Below are positions 8,086-15,387 of a stretch of 36,499 nucleotides of DNA, one piece after another; the stretch's first letter is position 1; the number at the start of each line of letters is the position of its first letter. Source of the stretch: a virus; IMG/VR virus record IMGVR_UViG_3300032213_001225, positions 1 to 36,499 of that record. The stretch is one strand, 5' to 3'. A program made the position numbers and the translations under genes. The notes beneath the pieces are model-generated. The model ran no database searches. It was given only the letters and a program-made list of their open reading frames with translations, and had not been told where the DNA came from.

Positions 8086-8099
8086 TGGCGAAAGTCAAA
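8086..8099 (-). promoter_or_regulatory. Repeated 14-base upstream element, copy 3
   Basis: The coding strand reads TTTGACTTTCGCCA, ending 21 bases before the ATG at 8064. The TGA stop of the glycosyltransferase gene (8095-8097) lies within it. It marks the switch from the glycosylation module back to tail genes. Confidence 0.7.
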
Positions 8100-8658
8100 G
8101 CTCGGGGGCCGCGGTCGTGGCCGCGTCGTGGATGTAAGTGTGCAAGACCTTGTTGATGTGATGCCCAGTCTTAATTCGCTTTCTTGCTTGCTGGCTCCAG
8201 ATGATGTCCTCGCCGTAATTGCTGAACCCAAAGACGCATCCCTTCACCTTCTGGTGATTCCAAGCACAAACGTGCCACGGTCCGCGAAGGGTAATGCCAC
8301 CTGGGTTGAACTGGCCGTCTTGGTTTTTTACGCCAAAATGCACCTCGCTTTGCAGACCGTTGTAGATTGCTTTCTGATTGAACGTGATGACATCGGCTTT
8401 TATTTCAATGGCTTTCAATAACTCAGAAACGTAGTTATGAGAAACGTCATCATCGTCGTCACAAAACGCGATGTATTCGCCATTGGCAATATCAACCAAA
8501 GATTGCCGCTTCTCTCCGATGCTGCGCTTGCGGTTGTCGCTCAATATCAGATGCTCAACTGGTAAATCACCGATCTGCTTTGCCAGTTTTTCGCTTAGAG
8601 CCTTCAGTTGGCTTTCCCTGCTTGGAATCGTCGGTGTCAGTATGCTTAATTTCATCAT
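8095..8658 (-). CDS. Family-2-like glycosyltransferase
   Basis: A 187-residue single-domain glycosyltransferase of the GT-A fold. The N-terminus is the nucleotide-sugar strand (KLSILTPTIPSRESQLKAL). Residues 63-71 (IAFCDDDDD) hold the metal-binding DxD-type motif. GEDIIWSQQ near residue 155 supplies a likely catalytic acidic pair after a Gly/Cys-rich stretch (KGCVFGFSNYG). It lacks a membrane anchor. The start at 8658 (MMKLS) follows an A-rich leader; 8655 is equally possible. It overlaps the 58-residue gene by 92 bases. With the 723-residue protein it forms a glycosylation module; the acceptor is unknown. Confidence 0.8.
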   Translation of the reverse strand: MMKLSILTPTIPSRESQLKALSEKLAKQIGDLPVEHLILSDNRKRSIGEKRQSLVDIANGEYIAFCDDDDDVSHNYVSELLKAIEIKADVITFNQKAIYNGLQSEVHFGVKNQDGQFNPGGITLRGPWHVCAWNHQKVKGCVFGFSNYGEDIIWSQQARKRIKTGHHINKVLHTYIHDAATTAAPEL

Positions 8659-8743
8659 TTTTCTTTTCTTTGTTTTTCCAAAGTGGGCATTCATCCCACG
8701 CTTTACGGTTTTTAACTCTGTTCCAGCTGCCTTTGTGACTCAT
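8567..8743 (-). CDS. Small basic protein overlapping the glycosyltransferase
   Basis: A 58-residue protein whose ATG overlaps the preceding stop (8740) by four bases. It begins MSHKGSWNRVKNRKAWDECPLW, a pattern I have seen in short phage proteins of unknown function, and ends in a long Lys/Glu-rich disordered tail that runs 92 bases into the next gene. The N-terminal half is the more convincing coding part. The tail may be a readthrough extension kept because the downstream start lies inside it. Confidence 0.55.
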   Translation of the reverse strand: MSHKGSWNRVKNRKAWDECPLWKNKEKKNDEIKHTDTDDSKQGKPTEGSKRKTGKADR

Positions 8744-10911
8744 GGTTTTTGATTTTGTTTGATCCAGCATCTGCCGATGATGGTGTATTTGATGCCTAGT
8801 GACTCCAATGCTTTTTGAACGCCTTCTGAGTCGGCATCATGTCCGCCGATAAAGCCGCCATTCTTGACCTTTGGGAGCCATGCCTCGATGTCGCGCTTGG
8901 CGCTGGCGTAATCATGCGCTGCATCGATGAAAACGCCGTCAAGAGCATCGTCAGCGAATTGTGCCGCTGATCCTGCGCTGTCTCCCTCGATGATTGAAAT
9001 CTCACGAGAGCCTCGGTTGTTTTTAAACTCCTCCAATACATCGATCCTGCCGGTTTCGTCATCGCCTTTGAAGGTATCGACGACATGAAACTTGATCTGC
9101 TTGTTGATGTCCTCCAGGCGGTCTGCAAGATAGACTGCGCTTTTTCCTTTCCAAGCGCCGACCTCGACGAACTGGCCGCATTCTGGAATTGTTTTTGCGA
9201 CGTAATCATAGACATCTCGGAAGTCGAACCATCCGTGAATATCTGTCGATATGGGCGAGCCTGAAACCAAGCGATTGAAGATGCCCTGACCTGTCAGATA
9301 ATAAAAGCCATCATTGCTGCGCTCGTATGTCTGATCTGATTTAGCTTTGCCAAATGCTGGGTGAACGTGTTCAAAAACAATATCTGCCTTGGCATCGATG
9401 ATGACGCCGTCCTTTGCGGCCTTGTAAGAAAACCAATTATCCCAGAACATTGAGAAAAACTCTGGGTGGAAGAAATACCCCTGTTCAATGTATCGCGCCC
9501 GGGTAATGATTGCCATGCAAAGCAAATCGTCTTTTCGGAATCCGTCGGAAATGGCTAGAACTTTTGATTCCGATGTGTCGCCGATGGCACGAATGATTTC
9601 CTGATCCCATCCTTGGAATGGTTTCCAATCATCGCTCAACTGAATCAATATATCTCCAGAACATGATTTTGCCGCTGCGTTCCACGCTCCGACGCATCCA
9701 GAATTATGGGTGTTAATCACGCACCTGGCATTTGCAAGAGGGTATGATTCGAAATCATCGATGTCGATTGCAAAGATATGCTCAATAGCATCTGGATTCG
9801 TTGCAGATCGTAACCATTCCATCCTTGCTCGCCATGCTTGGGCCGGTCGTCCTCTGGTCGCGTGAAGTAGTGATATCTTAGCACCGTTCCGCAGGAAATG
9901 ATTTGTTTCGATTGCGTCGGCTTCTTCTCTGCGATTGTTTGCGCGTAGAGCCATACCACGCAGCCCCACACCGAGTGAGCCGTAATATGGACGGCGCAGG
10001 TTCCACGGCGGCTCTGGCGATATCTCCAGACCCATCATGGCATCGGTCCATCCAAGTGCTGAATCTGGGTCTGATATGGTTGCAGCTAGTCCAAGTTCTC
10101 CGTATGCTTCGCGTCGGCTTGGATCTGTTGCAAGCGCAGCCAGCAGCATTTGTTTTTTAGTTTCTTCATCTTCAGCGAGTCGAGCAAGTTGGAAATATGC
10201 TTCATAAAGCTCATTCTTGCCGACTCCCTCGGATTGCACAAACTCAAGAGCCGCTTGGATCGCCTCATCATTCCGGTCCAGTGCGATCAAGCTCTGGAAT
10301 GTATGGAATTTTTGTGAGATGGTTTGTTCTGTTACTGGAATCGAATTCAGGATCCGCAGATTGCGCTCATCTCTAGATGCGCTGCGTTTTTCGCTGGCAT
10401 GGACGATCTCGGCACCATCGAATCGCATGTGCTTGGTGCCTTCCTCAAATTTTAAGCATTCGTGAATTGGATGCTCCCACCTGGCTGAACCTTTGCGCCA
10501 TATTCTTTCGCGCCAGTTGATGATGTTATCTTCTGGCACGACGTAGCGCATCAAGACGCCATGAACGTCTTTGTCATCAATATCAGCAATCAACTGCCTG
10601 ATCTGATCACCCGAATCCTTGGTCATGATGTCATCGGTGTCGGCCCACATGAGCCAATCACCGGTGGCAAGATCAAGTGCTGCATTACGCGCTGCTCCGA
10701 AATCATCGACGTGATTCCAATAGCCCATTTTGTTGAAATACTCTCCGACTTTGCATCCTCTGCTTGTAGCAATATCAAGAGTGCCATCTGGCTCTTGGTT
10801 TCCGATTGCTCTGACGATGATAACCTCATCGAAAAATGGTTGGAAGTTGTTTAAAAAACGCTCGATGTAGTTCTCGGCGTTGCCCGTAATGACGCAAAGG
10901 GATAATTTCAT
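8740..10911 (-). CDS. Glycosyltransferase-TPR-glycosyltransferase-methyltransferase fusion
   Basis: A 723-residue multidomain enzyme. Residues 1-190 form a family-2 glycosyltransferase (KLSLCVITGNAENYIERFL; DTDD at 91-94; WEHPIHE near 145). Residues about 195-300 are TPR-like helices (LYEAYFQLARLAEDEE). Residues 345-525 form a second glycosyltransferase-like domain (NTHNSGCVGAWNAA; IQLSDDW at 423-429). Residues 575-715 are a class I SAM methyltransferase of the Methyltransf_24 type (VEVGAWKGKS at 582-591, FIDAAHDY at 661-668, GGFIGGHDAD). The parts suggest stepwise building and O-methylation of a glycan. Acceptor (virion protein, host envelope or DNA) is unknown. It sits after the capsid terminator behind a probable promoter. 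Confidence 0.85.
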   Translation of the reverse strand: MKLSLCVITGNAENYIERFLNNFQPFFDEVIIVRAIGNQEPDGTLDIATSRGCKVGEYFNKMGYWNHVDDFGAARNAALDLATGDWLMWADTDDIMTKDSGDQIRQLIADIDDKDVHGVLMRYVVPEDNIINWRERIWRKGSARWEHPIHECLKFEEGTKHMRFDGAEIVHASEKRSASRDERNLRILNSIPVTEQTISQKFHTFQSLIALDRNDEAIQAALEFVQSEGVGKNELYEAYFQLARLAEDEETKKQMLLAALATDPSRREAYGELGLAATISDPDSALGWTDAMMGLEISPEPPWNLRRPYYGSLGVGLRGMALRANNRREEADAIETNHFLRNGAKISLLHATRGRPAQAWRARMEWLRSATNPDAIEHIFAIDIDDFESYPLANARCVINTHNSGCVGAWNAAAKSCSGDILIQLSDDWKPFQGWDQEIIRAIGDTSESKVLAISDGFRKDDLLCMAIITRARYIEQGYFFHPEFFSMFWDNWFSYKAAKDGVIIDAKADIVFEHVHPAFGKAKSDQTYERSNDGFYYLTGQGIFNRLVSGSPISTDIHGWFDFRDVYDYVAKTIPECGQFVEVGAWKGKSAVYLADRLEDINKQIKFHVVDTFKGDDETGRIDVLEEFKNNRGSREISIIEGDSAGSAAQFADDALDGVFIDAAHDYASAKRDIEAWLPKVKNGGFIGGHDADSEGVQKALESLGIKYTIIGRCWIKQNQKP

Positions 10912-10919
10912 GCGCCCAA

Positions 10920-10948
10920 GAAATAGGCGATTAACTTTTCTTAGTCAA
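10920..10948 (-). promoter_or_regulatory. Candidate promoter for the glycosylation module
   Basis: On the coding strand TTGACT (10948-10943), a 17-base spacer and TATTTC (10925-10920) precede the ATG at 10911 by eight bases. If real, the message would be leaderless or nearly so. The -35 overlaps the U-tract of the upstream terminator. The -10 match is weak. Confidence 0.45.
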
Positions 10949-10983
10949 AAGAAAAACGCCGCCCTTTTTTACGGGGCGACGTT
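10947..10983 (-). terminator. Rho-independent terminator after the capsid gene
   Basis: On the coding strand AACGTCGCCC pairs with GGGCGGCGTT (ten pairs, one G-U) around a nine-base A-rich loop, followed directly by TTTCTTTT. It begins 26 bases after the major capsid stop codon and should end most late head transcripts. Confidence 0.9.
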
Positions 10984-11008
10984 TTGAACTACAAACTACA
11001 CCAGAGAA

Positions 11009-11902
11009 TTATGGTTTCGTGCCGAATGCAAGGCCGAGGGTGAGACCAGTTGCAGTTCCGTAGAGGCACTCGAAAGCACCGAACATTTGACCAGTTGCTT
11101 GGTCGAAGCTGCGGCGATATCCCATGACGATGCCGGATGGATCGGCGGCACGCTCAACTGCGAGATACTCAGTGCCTGCTTGCGGCTCAAGATAACGCAT
11201 TGCAATGCTGATTGCATCTGGGTGAGCTGCGAAGCAAACAAGCGAAGTTGCAGCGGTTGGAAGAATGTTGGTTTCGTAAGTTGGGAAACCGACGAGTTGA
11301 CCGAGTTGACCTTGACGAGCGGCTTGGTTGTCGCCGATTGCGTAGGCTTGAAGAACGTTGGTGCTGCCAAGAAGTGATGCACCGACAACAGTGTTGTGGA
11401 TGAACGAGCAAACGCCAGGATCGACATCAACATTGCGGCCAGCAAGCACAGCGCGAAGTGCGATCAGTTGAGCCAGACCGTAGTTAGCCTCACTGGTCGT
11501 CACCGAAGCGGATCCGAAGTTGGTGGTGGTGATCAATTTCCAGATGTTTTCCAGAACTTTTTGACCAAGTGCGCGGCCAGCTTGCATTGCAAGTTCGTCA
11601 AAACGTGCGCCAGAGCTATTTGCATTCTGAAGGTCGGTGATGTCGAAAGTGACGATGTTGTGCTGATTGAGGTTGACCGTGTTATGAGTAACTGCGCCGC
11701 CACCAGTTTGATAGTTGGCGGAAGTTGCGTTGAAAGTCGTTGCGGTCAAAGCAGAGATGAAAGGAACCACGATGGCATCACCTTTGCCTCTTGCGGAATC
11801 GTCAAGAGAGCGGGAGAATGCACGAAGTGGAACGAGCTTTGCGGTAAAGGCTTTGAGAGCCTCTTGAGCAAAGATGGTATCGTTGAATGAAATGGTAGCC
11901 AT
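11009..11902 (-). CDS. Major capsid protein
   Basis: A 297-residue protein following the protease-scaffold gene by nine bases. This is the standard major-capsid position. It begins MATISFNDTIFAQEALKAF, has a helical segment (RFDELAMQAGRALGQKVLENIW, roughly residues 100-122) like the spine helix of HK97-fold coat proteins, and an Ala/Gly-rich C-terminus. The size and MATISFND-type start resemble P22-coat-like capsid families. It is followed by a strong terminator, consistent with being the most highly expressed late gene. No cleavage site is evident, so no propeptide can be assigned. Confidence 0.85.
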   Translation of the reverse strand: MATISFNDTIFAQEALKAFTAKLVPLRAFSRSLDDSARGKGDAIVVPFISALTATTFNATSANYQTGGGAVTHNTVNLNQHNIVTFDITDLQNANSSGARFDELAMQAGRALGQKVLENIWKLITTTNFGSASVTTSEANYGLAQLIALRAVLAGRNVDVDPGVCSFIHNTVVGASLLGSTNVLQAYAIGDNQAARQGQLGQLVGFPTYETNILPTAATSLVCFAAHPDAISIAMRYLEPQAGTEYLAVERAADPSGIVMGYRRSFDQATGQMFGAFECLYGTATGLTLGLAFGTKP

Positions 11903-11911
11903 TTGATTTAG

Positions 11912-13300
11912 TTATTTAGAGATTTGTGAACGGATTTCAGCAGAGTGCGCGGCGTAGTATTCGCTGCGCTCTTTGCCTGTAAGTGATTGGAGAATTTGAA
12001 GATGGTTTTTAGTTTCTTCGATTGGTGAGTTTGAACCCAGATCTAGCGGCTCGCCGTGTCCCATCGCTGCGAGCTTTTGAGCTGCGGCAGTGTCAATCTT
12101 CTCGGCGTTGATTGCGTTTGCAGCTTCAAGATCAATGATCTTGGCTTCCAAAGTTGGAACTAGCTCGGCAAGAATGCGAAGTTCAATGTTCTGGGCGGTG
12201 ATTTCGGCAGCTTCTTGAAGTGCTAGTTCAGCAGCTTCAAGTTTTGCTTGAAATTCTGCAGCTTGCGCGGTGATGTCTGCTTCAAGCACGGCGATGCGCT
12301 CGATGGACTCTTCGGAAGATGGATTTGTGAGGCGATTAAGGAAGCTCATATGCGAAGATTCAGATGATGTTTGGCGAATGTCAACTTGCTCACCTAGCAC
12401 CTCGTCAACAAAGCCGTTGGCTAGTGCCTCGCGTGCATTCATCCATGTTTCACGCATCATCATTTCTCGAACCTCTTTTTTATCCATGCCGTTGCGGTCA
12501 CTGTAAATTACGGCGATGTCCTCACTGATTGCTTCTAAGAGATCAGCGGTTTTGCGAAGTGATTCTGCATTTCCAACTGCTCCGCTAGATGCGTCATGAA
12601 TCATCATGCGTCCATGCTTTACGATTGATATTTTATCAGCGGCCATTGCAATAACCGATGCCATCGATGCAGCCATGCCGGTAATAGTAGCGTTCACCGT
12701 CACGCCACGATCACGAAGTGATTTGATTTCTTGGTAGATCGTGTATCCATCAAAAACTGAACCGCCTGGTGAATTGATTTCTATTTCCAGAACGTCAACA
12801 GCATTTTCAGCTGAATTCATAATCTCACCGAAATTAGCGCCTTCTGCCGATGCTTTTGCACCGAAAAGTCGCCCGATCTCGTCAATCATGCGTTTGATAC
12901 TGTCTCCAGTGACCGCTTCGTTGAGCTTCACTTTCCCGCCTTTGTTTTCAATCTGAATGATTTGATTCATGTTATCTGCTTCTTTGTTAAGTTGTCTGTA
13001 TTTTAATCTTGCCCAAGATGCGCCAACATCGCCGCCCCAGAGCGCCCACGCGATTCGACCAGCCGATGGGTAGCCATCCTCGCCAGGTGAAAAACCTTGC
13101 CCTTCTTTGTCCACCTCATGCCGTGCAAAATAGCTCACCATCCGCCCGATCGTGTCAGGAGATAGATTGACTCGGTTGCTGATATCGCGTGCGCGGGCCA
13201 CTCCGACCTCGGTGCCTCCTCGATTAAATTCCGAACGCCACTCAAGTCCGAGCTTTGCCTCAGCTGCCATGGCCTCAGTTGGTTGGAGATTGATCGTCAT
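11912..13300 (-). CDS. Head maturation protease fused to a scaffold-like C-terminus
   Basis: A 462-residue protein overlapping the portal gene by 26 bases. Residues 12-100 form a phage domain (GLEWRSEFNRGGTEVGVARARD, RHEVDKEGQGF, PSAGRIAWALWGGD). Residues 112-305 are a ClpP-type serine protease: INSPGGSVFDGY at 175-186, GMAASM with likely nucleophile Ser212, and MIHDASSG with likely His235. Residues 330-410 are a coiled coil rich in Ala and Glu, as in scaffolding domains. In lambda, gpC and the internally initiated scaffold Nu3 are arranged similarly. ATGs at 12970 and 12349 could start the protease and scaffold alone. Confidence 0.85.
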   Translation of the reverse strand: MTINLQPTEAMAAEAKLGLEWRSEFNRGGTEVGVARARDISNRVNLSPDTIGRMVSYFARHEVDKEGQGFSPGEDGYPSAGRIAWALWGGDVGASWARLKYRQLNKEADNMNQIIQIENKGGKVKLNEAVTGDSIKRMIDEIGRLFGAKASAEGANFGEIMNSAENAVDVLEIEINSPGGSVFDGYTIYQEIKSLRDRGVTVNATITGMAASMASVIAMAADKISIVKHGRMMIHDASSGAVGNAESLRKTADLLEAISEDIAVIYSDRNGMDKKEVREMMMRETWMNAREALANGFVDEVLGEQVDIRQTSSESSHMSFLNRLTNPSSEESIERIAVLEADITAQAAEFQAKLEAAELALQEAAEITAQNIELRILAELVPTLEAKIIDLEAANAINAEKIDTAAAQKLAAMGHGEPLDLGSNSPIEETKNHLQILQSLTGKERSEYYAAHSAEIRSQISK

Positions 13301-14753
13301 TGCTTGAGTTATCGTTATGCGGTTGTTCGTTTGATGTTACAAGTCGCACGCTCCGCGGGTCGATCTCAACCCCGTATTTTGCATTCTTCTCTGCAATCTT
13401 CACGAGGAGCTTGGCAGCTTCCTCGGTGCGCTCGTCAATAGATTCATCGAAGTCGGTGGATAGCTCTCCCATGATGGACGTGGCGTTGACCAGTCCGTCT
13501 TTGTAAAGTGCCATCTTCTCCTTGAGGCTGCGGCCATCGTCAATCGTAAGTTTCGGGGGCTTAGTAAATCCCCAGTTCCACCATTGATCTGACATTGGCA
13601 CGCGACCATTTTCCATGGCCCAAGCAATCGCCTTTGTGACTCTCCACTTGCCGATCTTCTCCAGCGTCGATTGGCGATCCTCGACAAAACGACATGCTTT
13701 GCCGATGTCCTCGCGCTGTGCTGTGCCTTGGCCGGATGGCTTCCAGAGTGTTGCCGGTAAGCATGCACCGACCAGACATTGACGGGCCTGCATATCGTAG
13801 AACTCGTGCCAAGGGTTGCCTGGGCGGAAGTTTTGATGCTGCGTGATCTTCTCACCTGATCCGGCTTTTGCATACATGATGCGACCGCCTTGCAAAAACT
13901 CGATGTCAAGCTCGCCGCAGTTGGTTACTGGCTCATATCCAGGTTCTTCCATGTCTGGACCACCCGATTCATTTTCAACGGTGTAGTTGAGCGATGACAT
14001 GGAAAGCAGGTTCATGCGTTCCCACTCTTCGCTCTGCATGATGTCGCGCAGGTTGTTCAGCGAATGCCAGAAAAGAGGAAGTCCTCGGCGTTGCTCTGGC
14101 CAGTAGCGGTCAAAAACATGCAGGATAAATTTCTTGTCAATGAACTGCTTGTGTTTGCCGTCAACGTCGCACAATGAGTAAGCGACTGGGATCGATGTGT
14201 TGGGGAAATAGACGATGCCGTCATACAAATCAAATCCCTGGTAAGTGCCGGTTTTTTGAATGCCATCAGATAGTCCGCCGCTGTCTATGCGGTGCGATGG
14301 TATTTGCTGTATCTGTGGATAACCGCTGGGCGATGATGTGAAATACTCGAAAACTTCTCCGTCACGATCCATGGAAACCGAATCGATGAACATGTCTGAG
14401 GTGAAATCAGCGATGTCTCCAATGATGTTGCAGATCGGATACCATTCATCCTTCAGCCACTCTTTTGCAATGTCACCGAACTCTTTGTCTTTGCCTTTGT
14501 AGGTCGGTAGCCATGCGTTGCCGACGGCGTAAATCCCGATCTGGTTGGATGCTCCGACCATGAGAGGAGAGTTGAGATATAACGTCCTGCTTGCTGATTG
14601 CAGCGTCTGCCTGTCATATTTTGTGACGATCTTATGCAGATCGCGGAGATTGCGCGATTCGCTTGGCCTGTCACCGCCACCTAAATTGGCGTGGCGTGAT
14701 GGTCTGCGACTTGAGTAGGATGTGGCAGCATTTCCGAATTGGTCGAGTATCAT
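13275..14753 (-). CDS. Portal protein, lambda gpB family
   Basis: A 492-residue portal protein that forms the dodecameric DNA channel at one capsid vertex. The N-terminal segment (YDRQTLQSASRTLYLNSPLMVGASNQI) matches the conserved start of Phage_portal_2 proteins. RPGNPWHEFYDMQARQCLVGACLPATLW near residues 310-340 matches the conserved core preceding the wing domain. The length fits lambda gpB (533) before processing. The ATG overlaps the gpW-like stop by four bases, and the stop lies inside the protease gene, as in lambda-type head operons. Confidence 0.93.
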   Translation of the reverse strand: MILDQFGNAATSYSSRRPSRHANLGGGDRPSESRNLRDLHKIVTKYDRQTLQSASRTLYLNSPLMVGASNQIGIYAVGNAWLPTYKGKDKEFGDIAKEWLKDEWYPICNIIGDIADFTSDMFIDSVSMDRDGEVFEYFTSSPSGYPQIQQIPSHRIDSGGLSDGIQKTGTYQGFDLYDGIVYFPNTSIPVAYSLCDVDGKHKQFIDKKFILHVFDRYWPEQRRGLPLFWHSLNNLRDIMQSEEWERMNLLSMSSLNYTVENESGGPDMEEPGYEPVTNCGELDIEFLQGGRIMYAKAGSGEKITQHQNFRPGNPWHEFYDMQARQCLVGACLPATLWKPSGQGTAQREDIGKACRFVEDRQSTLEKIGKWRVTKAIAWAMENGRVPMSDQWWNWGFTKPPKLTIDDGRSLKEKMALYKDGLVNATSIMGELSTDFDESIDERTEEAAKLLVKIAEKNAKYGVEIDPRSVRLVTSNEQPHNDNSSNDDQSPTN

Positions 14754-15025
14754 AAGAATCGGGCGCGGGTGGTTCGGTTTCCGGCAGAATCGCGGTCAAT
14801 CATGCCCATGAGGATTTGAAGAATTTCAAAACGCTCGGCTGGCGTAGAGGTTGCTTTACCTGAAAAGGATTGTCCGTTGACGGTAGCACTTTCCACTTGG
14901 ATCCCGCCGGTCGTCGATGTCAGCGCAACTGCGGCAGCTTGATATGCGGCTTTTTGCGCTTCAATCAGCGTTGAATTTCCACGAATAGCGCGGAAAATAC
15001 CTTGAGCTTGACGAAACGGTGACAT
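14750..15025 (-). CDS. gpW-like head-tail joining protein
   Basis: A 91-residue protein placed between large terminase and portal, the lambda gpW slot. It starts with a helix (SPFRQAQGIFRAIRGNSTLIEAQKAAYQAAAVAL), then a beta hairpin around TTGGIQVESATVNGQSFSG and a second helix (AERFEILQILMGMIDRD). This helix-hairpin-helix order is that of gpW, which joins head and tail. It is 21 bases downstream of the repeated element at 15047-15060. Assignment is by position and fold pattern. Confidence 0.65.
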   Translation of the reverse strand: MSPFRQAQGIFRAIRGNSTLIEAQKAAYQAAAVALTSTTGGIQVESATVNGQSFSGKATSTPAERFEILQILMGMIDRDSAGNRTTRARFL

Positions 15026-15046
15026 GGAGAAGGATTTTCCGCATGT

Positions 15047-15060
15047 TGGCGAAAGTCAAA
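15047..15060 (-). promoter_or_regulatory. Repeated 14-base upstream element, copy 4
   Basis: The coding strand reads TTTGACTTTCGCCA, ending 21 bases before the ATG of the gpW-like gene at 15025. It lies in the 47-base gap after the stop at 15073. This copy is entirely non-coding, which argues that the sequence is conserved for a regulatory reason. Confidence 0.7.
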
Positions 15061-15072
15061 CAAAGGCAAATA

Positions 15073-15387
15073 TCATTCTTCACTTTCTCGAATCAGTCCT
15101 TTCACCATAGCCTGGGCAACAATCATTCTTGCCGCTGCGTATTTGTCAAATTTGTCAGATTTTCCTTCAATAGCCATTCCAAGCTCTGCCTCAGTTTCTG
15201 GATCGATGTCCTCGGTCTTTATGTAAAGTCGGCGGTTTAGCGGAACCGCTTTGTATTCTCGACCTTTCAAGCTCACCCATTTTTTTGTGTCATCCTCGAA
15301 ATAGATGCCGCTTTCTCGCCTGCGCTCATCGTTGCGCTTTTTAGTTTCCAGCTTTCGGCTTCGATATGCTCCGCGTTTTTTACTCAT
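15073..15387 (-). CDS. Small basic protein after the large terminase
   Basis: A 104-residue protein overlapping the terminase stop by eight bases. The first 25 residues are highly basic (SKKRGAYRSRKLETKKRNDERRR), followed by a strand region (YFEDDTKKWVSLKGREYKAVPLNRRLYIK) and a helical end. The basic arm suggests contact with DNA or with the terminase. I do not recognise the family. Confidence 0.6.
   Translation of the reverse strand: MSKKRGAYRSRKLETKKRNDERRRESGIYFEDDTKKWVSLKGREYKAVPLNRRLYIKTEDIDPETEAELGMAIEGKSDKFDKYAAARMIVAQAMVKGLIRESEE

Noticed and set aside
11396-11890. Plus-strand open frame of 164 codons
   Set aside because: It is antisense to the major capsid gene. Its Cys/Val-rich composition is a reverse shadow of the capsid sequence.
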